This document shows positions 24,758 to 29,277 of a DNA stretch of 29,277 bases, one piece after another. The position numbers were made by a program, and so were the translations under genes. The DNA is taken from contig DIEY01000089.1 in NCBI GenBank assembly GCA_002418865.1, positions 14,803 to 44,079 on the forward strand, in the 5' to 3' direction. The DNA is from Bacteroidales bacterium UBA5762 (GTDB lineage: Bacteria; Bacteroidota; Bacteroidia; Bacteroidales; TTA-H9). Below the pieces are notes generated by a model. It saw nothing but the letters and a program-made list of their open reading frames with translations, had not been told where the DNA came from and made no database searches. The stretch's first letter is position 1; each line of letters starts with the position of its first letter.

Positions 24758-25996
24758 ATGAAAAATGAAAGTCAAAAAAGTAAGACAGTAGCCATTGGCC
24801 TTTCGGGCGGAGTGGATTCCAGTGTTGCTGCATGGGTTCTAAAGCAACAGGGATACGATGTTTTTGGAATTTTTATGATTAATTGGCACGATACTGCTGG
24901 TTTGCTCGAGGGAGACTGCCCTGCCGAACATGATCTCATTATTGCCCAGCTAGTGGCCCGTCATCTCAACATTCCCTTGCATGTAGTGGATTTTAGTGAG
25001 CAATACAAAAAAAGAGTCGTGGACTATATGTTCGAAGGATACCGTCGGGGGTTGACGCCTAACCCAGATATCTTATGCAACCGCGAGATTAAATTCGATT
25101 TGTTTATAGCTAAGGCGCACGAACTTGGTGCCGATTACATAGCTACTGGCCATTACTGCCGAAAAGAAATCATTGAGGTGAATGGAAAACCTGTTTATCG
25201 TTTATTGTCTGGAGTTGATAAAAATAAAGATCAAAGTTATTTTCTTTGTCAACTAAGTCAAGAGCAACTAAGCCAAACCCTATTCCCTATTGGTGAACTT
25301 ACGAAAACTAAAGTTAGAGAGATTGCCAGAAAATTAAATTTGCCCACTGCCGACCGCAAAGATTCTCAAGGAATTTGCTTTGTTGGAAAAGTTGACCTTC
25401 CAGTTTTTCTCCAACAAAAACTCAAACCTAAGGAAGGAAAGATCATCGAAATAGCCAAAAATTTTCCTTACCCTTCATTGCCGACTTTCAGTTCAGAAGC
25501 AAAAGTAAATAATGAAAATAATGAGGAGAATTTAAAACTCTGGTCAATGGCTTTTACTTATCATCCAGAAAATGGTACAATGATAGGGCTGCATAATGGA
25601 GCTCATTTCTATACTATTGGGCAGAGAAAAGGCTTAAATATTGGCGGAAAAACTGAACCCCTCTTTGTTCTTTCAACCGATACTAAAGAAAATATTGTTT
25701 ATGTGGGACAGGGACAAAATCATCCAGGCCTATACAGGCAAGGCCTGTTGATTAAAATAGAAGATGTTCACTGGCTACGTCCTGATCTAAAAATGAAAGA
25801 AGACGAAACAAGGAGCTTACTGGTTAGAATAAGATACAGGCAACCATTGCAAACTGCTCACCTTTTTATGAGAAAAAATGGACTTTATATTATTTTCGAT
25901 AAAATGCAAAGAGGAATTACTCCTGGGCAATTTGCTGCATGGTATGACCATGAAGAATTAATAGGCAGTGGGCCTATAAGCAATGAGATGTCATGA
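24758..25996 (+). CDS. mnmA: tRNA-specific 2-thiouridylase MnmA
   Basis: MnmA adds sulfur to U34 of tRNA-Lys, -Glu and -Gln, using ATP to adenylate the base and a persulfide from a sulfur relay. The PP-loop GLSGGVDS is at residues 14-21. The two catalytic cysteines are present: Cys107 in NPDILCNREIKF and Cys207 in DSQGICFVGK. The GHY motif (ATGHYCRK) and GQRKGLNIGG also fit. The 412-residue length exceeds the ~360-370 typical of E. coli-type enzymes. The extra residues lie mainly after Cys207, in a Lys/Asn-rich stretch (~228-265), which I believe also occurs in related Bacteroidota. A TTG four codons upstream (24746) lies inside the promoter element, so ATG 24758 is preferred. Confidence 0.95.
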   Translation: MKNESQKSKTVAIGLSGGVDSSVAAWVLKQQGYDVFGIFMINWHDTAGLLEGDCPAEHDLIIAQLVARHLNIPLHVVDFSEQYKKRVVDYMFEGYRRGLTPNPDILCNREIKFDLFIAKAHELGADYIATGHYCRKEIIEVNGKPVYRLLSGVDKNKDQSYFLCQLSQEQLSQTLFPIGELTKTKVREIARKLNLPTADRKDSQGICFVGKVDLPVFLQQKLKPKEGKIIEIAKNFPYPSLPTFSSEAKVNNENNEENLKLWSMAFTYHPENGTMIGLHNGAHFYTIGQRKGLNIGGKTEPLFVLSTDTKENIVYVGQGQNHPGLYRQGLLIKIEDVHWLRPDLKMKEDETRSLLVRIRYRQPLQTAHLFMRKNGLYIIFDKMQRGITPGQFAAWYDHEELIGSGPISNEMS

Positions 25997-26460
25997 TTGA
26001 ATAAACCCATGAAACCATTCCTTATAAGCTACCATCCCCTTTCCCCTTAACTCATAAATCTGACACCTACTTCAGCCCTTAGAATTGACCTTTAAAATAA
26101 TGGCTTATAGAATTTCTCATCTAATCGCAAACCCACTGAAATTTAATTTCAATGATAAAGATTTACGATTCAGACCTCATAATTATTAAAACTTTCAAGA
26201 AAAAGTAGGCAAGATCATATTATAAAACAAATACGCAAACTTTAATGCGAAAAAGAAAACCCATATCTGAAATTAAAGAAAATTATTCAATCAAAATTAG
26301 ACCTATCCATTGAACCAGTTTTGTGTGTTTTTACGAAATCCATTAATACTCTCTCAAAATCTCAGCATTGGTCAGTAGGGTTACCCTGTTATCATTCTCA
26401 ATCTCTATTCATTGCATAAGAAAGTCATTGCATAAGAAAGAACGAACCATCAATTATAAG
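25997..26460. other. Gene-poor interval after mnmA
   Basis: About 460 AT-rich bases. I see no protein-like frame, no clear terminator for mnmA and no RNA family. The only notable item is the 15-bp direct repeat at 26410-26440. Confidence 0.5.
26410..26440. repeat. Tandem 15-bp repeat near tRNA-Ala
   Basis: CATTGCATAAGAAAG occurs at 26410-26424 and again at 26426-26440, separated by a single T. It lies 20 bases past the 3' end of tRNA-Ala and is probably a slippage duplication. Confidence 0.85.
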
Positions 26461-26534
26461 TGGAGTATATCGGATTCGAACCGATGACCTCCAGTGTGCG
26501 ATACTGGTGCTCTAGCCAACTGAGCTAATACCCC
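26461..26534 (-). tRNA. tRNA-Ala (anticodon CGC)
   Basis: A 74-base cloverleaf on the minus strand. Acceptor GGGGTAT/ATACTCC contains the G3-U70 wobble that identifies alanine tRNAs. Anticodon stem CCAGT/ACTGG encloses loop ATCGCAC, giving anticodon CGC. T arm ATCGGTTCGAATCCGAT is intact; discriminator A; CCA is not encoded. It reads GCG codons. Confidence 0.93.
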
Positions 26535-26546
26535 AAATTCTTTCCG

Positions 26547-26554
26547 CAAAAATA
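26547..26554 (-). promoter_or_regulatory. -7 element of tRNA-Ala
   Basis: TATTTTTG on the minus strand matches TAnnTTTG, 13 bases before the mature 5' end. No well-spaced -33 TTG. Confidence 0.4.
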
Positions 26555-26685
26555 CTTCAGTATTCTTTAATTGGGCACAGAAATCCAACACCAAAAAACA
26601 GAGCTTACATATATGTTTATCTAAAAACAAACATGATACTTTACAAATCAAAGATTTTCAAATAAAAAGTACTCATTTAGCCATA

Positions 26686-26703
26686 GTGTGGATTGCACCA
26701 CAC
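26686..26703 (-). terminator. Hairpin after the glycosyltransferase pair
   Basis: GTGTGG (26686-26691) and CCACAC (26698-26703) form a 6-bp G-C-rich stem 45 bases past the GT4 stop. There is no adjacent U tract, so terminator function is only possible. Confidence 0.3.
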
Positions 26704-26748
26704 AGATTGGGGTCATTTTTAGCCTAATCATCCTCCTTTAGCAAAAAA

Positions 26749-27864
26749 TTAATCAATTCCAAGAATCTCGTAATAAGTTTTGATGGTTTGTGTTACCATA
26801 TTTCCCACTGTGAAATTTTCCACTGTTTTGTAAGCATTTTCCCTGAGCTTATTTCGCAACTCAACATCTCGAGCCAAGCTTAAGACATTCGAAGCCAGTT
26901 GTTGAGTATCTCCTACATTAGCCAGTAATCCATCCTCTTGATGAGTAATCATCTCAGGTATACCACCTGCCGATGTTGCTACTACATTTACACCACATGC
27001 CATGGCGTCCAAAATAGTCGTTCCAAGCCCTTCATTTTCGGATGGGAAAAGTAAAATATCCAAAGAAGGCAAAATCTCAGGTATATCGTTTCTAAATCCC
27101 AATAAAATAATCTTGTTCTCCAATCCTAAGTTTAGTATCATTTTTTCAATTTTCACTCGCATAGGGCCATCACCAGCGATCACAAATACAATTTTTTGCC
27201 AATGTTTTAAGATTTCTGCTGCTGTTTTTACAAAAATCGGATATCCTTTAGGCTTCGTAAGGGCCGCAATATTACCAACGATAAGAAAATCGTCGGGAAT
27301 GTCCAATTCATTACGTAACTTGGGATGAGGGCTCCGATAGGGAAAACGCTGTAAATCGATGCCACTATATATGGTTACCAATTTACTTTTGTCGTCAACT
27401 ACCGACTCCATGATAGTCTTTACATAATTACTAACGCAGAAAATTTTAGCAATTTCCGATTGATTATATTTTTTCCGTGAGAACATATTTTTCCCTCGGC
27501 GAATATCGACTCTACGGCTCACGATCAAAGGAGAAGCTACGACCTTCCTTCTGGCCAATAAATAAGCAAGGGTATGAGCCCCACTATCGTGAACATGAAT
27601 GAGATGAGGATGAATTTCATTTATAAATTGCCATAATTGTAATGGAACCTCAAAGAAAAACTGAAATCTTGATGAAGAATCGAAAGTTCTTAAGGTAATT
27701 CCTTCTTTTATTGCTTCTTTTTTCAAAGCGGCTTCTTCAGGGCAAAACAAGTAATGGCTTATGTCCCTGCCCAATCTGATAAGATACATGATTTGTTGCT
27801 CACCCCCTCGCCAACCAATTTGGGTAGAAACGTGCAAGACTTTTAAGGCTTTTTTTTCTGCCAT
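26749..27864 (-). CDS. GT4-family glycosyltransferase
   Basis: A retaining, GT-B-fold glycosyltransferase, probably cytoplasmic or membrane-associated and building surface polysaccharide or lipooligosaccharide. The N-terminus MAEKKALKVLHVSTQIGWRG is a typical Rossmann start with the GGEQQ loop. HVHDSGAH lies near residue 90, and the C-terminal sugar-nucleotide half has IVGNIAALTKPKGYPIFVKTA, VIAGDGP and SENEGLGTTILDAMACG, followed by SAGGIPEMI. In the usual E-x7-E motif the second Glu is Asp here (EGLGTTILD). The 371-residue length is normal. Its start overlaps the end of the upstream GT2 gene by 22 bases (27843-27864), so they are cotranscribed and probably translationally coupled. Donor and acceptor sugars cannot be read from sequence. 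Confidence 0.9.
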   Translation of the reverse strand: MAEKKALKVLHVSTQIGWRGGEQQIMYLIRLGRDISHYLFCPEEAALKKEAIKEGITLRTFDSSSRFQFFFEVPLQLWQFINEIHPHLIHVHDSGAHTLAYLLARRKVVASPLIVSRRVDIRRGKNMFSRKKYNQSEIAKIFCVSNYVKTIMESVVDDKSKLVTIYSGIDLQRFPYRSPHPKLRNELDIPDDFLIVGNIAALTKPKGYPIFVKTAAEILKHWQKIVFVIAGDGPMRVKIEKMILNLGLENKIILLGFRNDIPEILPSLDILLFPSENEGLGTTILDAMACGVNVVATSAGGIPEMITHQEDGLLANVGDTQQLASNVLSLARDVELRNKLRENAYKTVENFTVGNMVTQTIKTYYEILGID

Positions 27865-28616
27865 AATTCACGAAGTTTTGCATAACGAATAAAAATTCCA
27901 AATGCCGATAGGCGAGCAATTTGATAACCCTCGTAAGCATCCATGAATCCCAATTGAAAGAAATAATGTTTGAAAAATTTATGCAAGGGTTTGAAATAGA
28001 GATGCCAGACGTTGGGTTTGAGTTGTCTGGCGAAAAGTTCATTAGCTCGGATTTGCGTAAAACGATCGATTTGCTGAAGATGATCTTCCAAAGAATAATA
28101 GGAATAATGAAGAATATCTCCGGGGATATGGCGGATATTTTTACTTCCAACGAGTTCGAGTTTGTCGTGGGGGTTAATACCCGACCAATGGGCTTTATTC
28201 TTCAAAACCATCCGCAACTTCCTATCAGGATACCAGCCACTGTGGCGTATCCATTTTCCACAATAATAAGTTAGCCGATTCATAGTGTAACCATCGGCCG
28301 AAGGATTTGATTTAATCTCTTTAATACTGTTCCTCAGCTTTTCAGAAAGAGCCTCATCGGCATCAAGAGAAAGAATCCATTGATTTGTAGCCTGCTCCAA
28401 TGCATAATTCTTCTGCTGTATGTAACCTTCAAACTCATGCTTGATGACCCTTGCGCCACACTCAGCAGCAATTTCTCTGGTTCGATCAGTCGAAAATGAA
28501 TCTACAACAACTATCTCGTCAGCAATTCCCATTACTGACCGTATGCAGCGTTCGATATTCCTTTCTTCATTATAGGTGATGATGACGACTGATAAAGTTT
28601 GCATTCGTCTTAACAA
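27843..28616 (-). CDS. GT2-family glycosyltransferase (WaaE/KdtX-like)
   Basis: An inverting GT-A-fold enzyme of 257 residues, resembling the lipopolysaccharide-core glycosyltransferases of the WaaE/KdtX type. It opens with TLSVVIITYNEERNIERCI. EIVVVDSFSTDRT follows near residue 35, the metal-binding LDADEAL near residue 85, and the conserved QQKNYALE before it. The WYPDRKLRM and H..L.Y.YY segments near 150-190 are typical of this subgroup. It is the first gene of a two-gene unit with the GT4 gene. The start could be ATG 28616 (MLRRMQT) or 28604 (MQTLSVV), and the shorter one fits the family better. No clean promoter match is seen upstream. Confidence 0.9.
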   Translation of the reverse strand: MLRRMQTLSVVIITYNEERNIERCIRSVMGIADEIVVVDSFSTDRTREIAAECGARVIKHEFEGYIQQKNYALEQATNQWILSLDADEALSEKLRNSIKEIKSNPSADGYTMNRLTYYCGKWIRHSGWYPDRKLRMVLKNKAHWSGINPHDKLELVGSKNIRHIPGDILHYSYYSLEDHLQQIDRFTQIRANELFARQLKPNVWHLYFKPLHKFFKHYFFQLGFMDAYEGYQIARLSAFGIFIRYAKLRELWQKKKP

Positions 28617-28979
28617 ATTCTAAAACAAACAATTGTAAATAAATGAATCGTAAATAAAATCTTTACAAATATTGCGATAAATTTTCGACTCAAGGAAAAA
28701 GTGGTTCATTCTTCAAAATTACATCTTCTTCAAAACATCTTCATTCTGTTAAATTCCGCATTTTTAACTGAACTGATTCTCGAGTCACTTATCTTTACTC
28801 AAATCTGTTCAAAAATTGTATATTTGCGCCTTTATCAGATGCTTCAACCTTATATTCTGAAGGGGGAAAGAATTCAATAAAATTTTATACAATGGGTAAA
28901 ATATTTTTTTGTCTCCTATAATGAAGTGTACATGGTTTATTCGATTTAGTCCAATGAACAAAATATTAAAGGGAATTCA
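28617..28979. other. Intergenic region with leader ORFs before the GT39 gene
   Basis: The interval separates the divergent GT2 and GT39 genes. It contains a -7 element (28819-28826) and three tiny open frames on the plus strand: 28839-28880 (13 aa), 28892-28921 (9 aa) and 28921-28983 (20 aa). The second and third share TAATG, and the third ends in ATGA overlapping the GT39 start. Nothing is recognised in 28617-28800. Confidence 0.5.
28819..28826 (+). promoter_or_regulatory. -7 element upstream of the GT39 gene
   Basis: TATATTTG matches TAnnTTTG; a weak TTTA sits 22 bases upstream. The predicted transcript start (~28832) leaves a leader of about 148 bases. Confidence 0.45.
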
Positions 28980-29277
28980 ATGAATTCGCAGAATATTTTC
29001 TTTAATTCTTATTTCAATACAACACAAATTATTTTCTTGATGCTTGGGGGAGCATTCTTGCTTACCAGTCTTTATTTTCAGCTAAAAAAGAAAAACAATA
29101 TTTCTATAATATTTTTAGGATTGGGTGCTTTCTGTATTTTTTGTTTTGCAGCACTGTTAGACCCGTTCTTGAATCTTTGGGATGAACGCTTCCATGCTCT
29201 GGTAGGCAAAAATTTGATAAAACATCCATTAATGCCTACTTTATATGATGATCCCATCGTACAGATGGAGTATGATA
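28980..29277 (+). CDS. GT39/ArnT-like membrane glycosyltransferase, 5' part
   Basis: Only the first 99 codons are in the window; the gene runs off the end. Two hydrophobic segments are visible (about residues 16-32 and 41-58). After the second comes DPFLNLWDERFHALVGKNL, the DE-type motif that follows a transmembrane segment in PMT/ArnT-family (GT39/GT83) enzymes, which move a sugar from a polyprenyl-phosphate donor on the periplasmic side of the inner membrane. The KHPLMPTLYDDP segment also fits. Likely role: envelope glycan or lipid A modification, in keeping with the neighbouring GT2 and GT4 genes, which are divergent. An in-frame stop at 28947-28949 excludes an earlier ATG. Confidence 0.75.
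   Translation, partial: MNSQNIFFNSYFNTTQIIFLMLGGAFLLTSLYFQLKKKNNISIIFLGLGAFCIFCFAALLDPFLNLWDERFHALVGKNLIKHPLMPTLYDDPIVQMEYD

Noticed and set aside
26454..26651. Minus-strand 65-codon open frame
   Set aside because: Its C-terminal part is the translation of tRNA-Ala, a frequent false gene.

Overview
The window looks like a chromosomal segment of a low-GC member of the Bacteroidota, probably class Bacteroidia. The evidence is a type IX secretion (T9SS) type B C-terminal domain on a giant adhesin with SprB, SBBP and Ig-like repeats, many promoter elements of the Bacteroidota housekeeping type (TTG/TTTG, a gap of about 19-22 bases, then TAnnTTTG), almost no Shine-Dalgarno sequences, a DUF2027-Smr protein, and signal peptides cut before Gln in a Gly-Gln context. 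No insertion sequence, prophage, CRISPR array or antibiotic-resistance cassette is visible. Most of the segment is core housekeeping sequence interrupted by one very large cell-surface gene.

Layout. 1-2.6 kb: an outer-membrane beta-barrel/OmpA-like/TPR protein (minus). 2.7-6.0 kb: a SpoU-type RNA methyltransferase (minus) and mutS (plus) are divergent; both apparently start at TTG codons just downstream of well-formed back-to-back promoters. 6.05-6.3 kb: tRNA-Gly(GCC) and tRNA-Leu(UAA), each with its own hairpin terminator. 6.3-8.8 kb (minus): a flavin-binding PNPOx/Nim-like protein paired with a small YvlD-type membrane protein, the RNase P RNA (rnpB), and a DUF2027-Smr protein. 8.8-11 kb (minus): a lipoprotein prolyl oligopeptidase. 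11.3-12.2 kb: an orphan YD-repeat-like protein. 12.7-21.7 kb: a 3013-residue T9SS adhesin. 21.7-22.8 kb: gene-poor sequence with tRNA-Arg(CCU). 22.8-26 kb: fhs (formate-tetrahydrofolate ligase) and mnmA (tRNA 2-thiouridylase). 26-26.7 kb: gene-poor, with tRNA-Ala(CGC). 26.7-28.6 kb (minus): two overlapping glycosyltransferase genes. From 28.98 kb: the start of a GT39/ArnT-like membrane glycosyltransferase, cut by the window end and preceded by a chain of tiny ORFs.

How the genes fit together. Translation and RNA metabolism recur: four tRNAs, rnpB, mnmA, a SpoU methylase and one-carbon metabolism (fhs). A second theme is the envelope: the OmpA-TPR protein, a lipoprotein peptidase, the secreted adhesin and glycosyltransferases. 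The adhesin is the most distinctive element. It has two different predicted beta-propellers, two SprB repeats, 13 Ig-like repeats of one type split 4+9 around a block of 8 repeats of a second type, and a type B sorting domain, with no PorP/SprF-type partner gene beside it.

For five genes the longest ORF start is probably wrong. Promoter position and family alignment support later starts for the RNA methylase, YvlD, DUF2027-Smr and mnmA, and a non-ATG start for mutS. I see no convincing unknown multi-gene system. The most novel points are the adhesin's mosaic design, the orphan YD-repeat protein, an RNA hairpin between fhs and mnmA, and the linked small ORFs before the GT39 gene.
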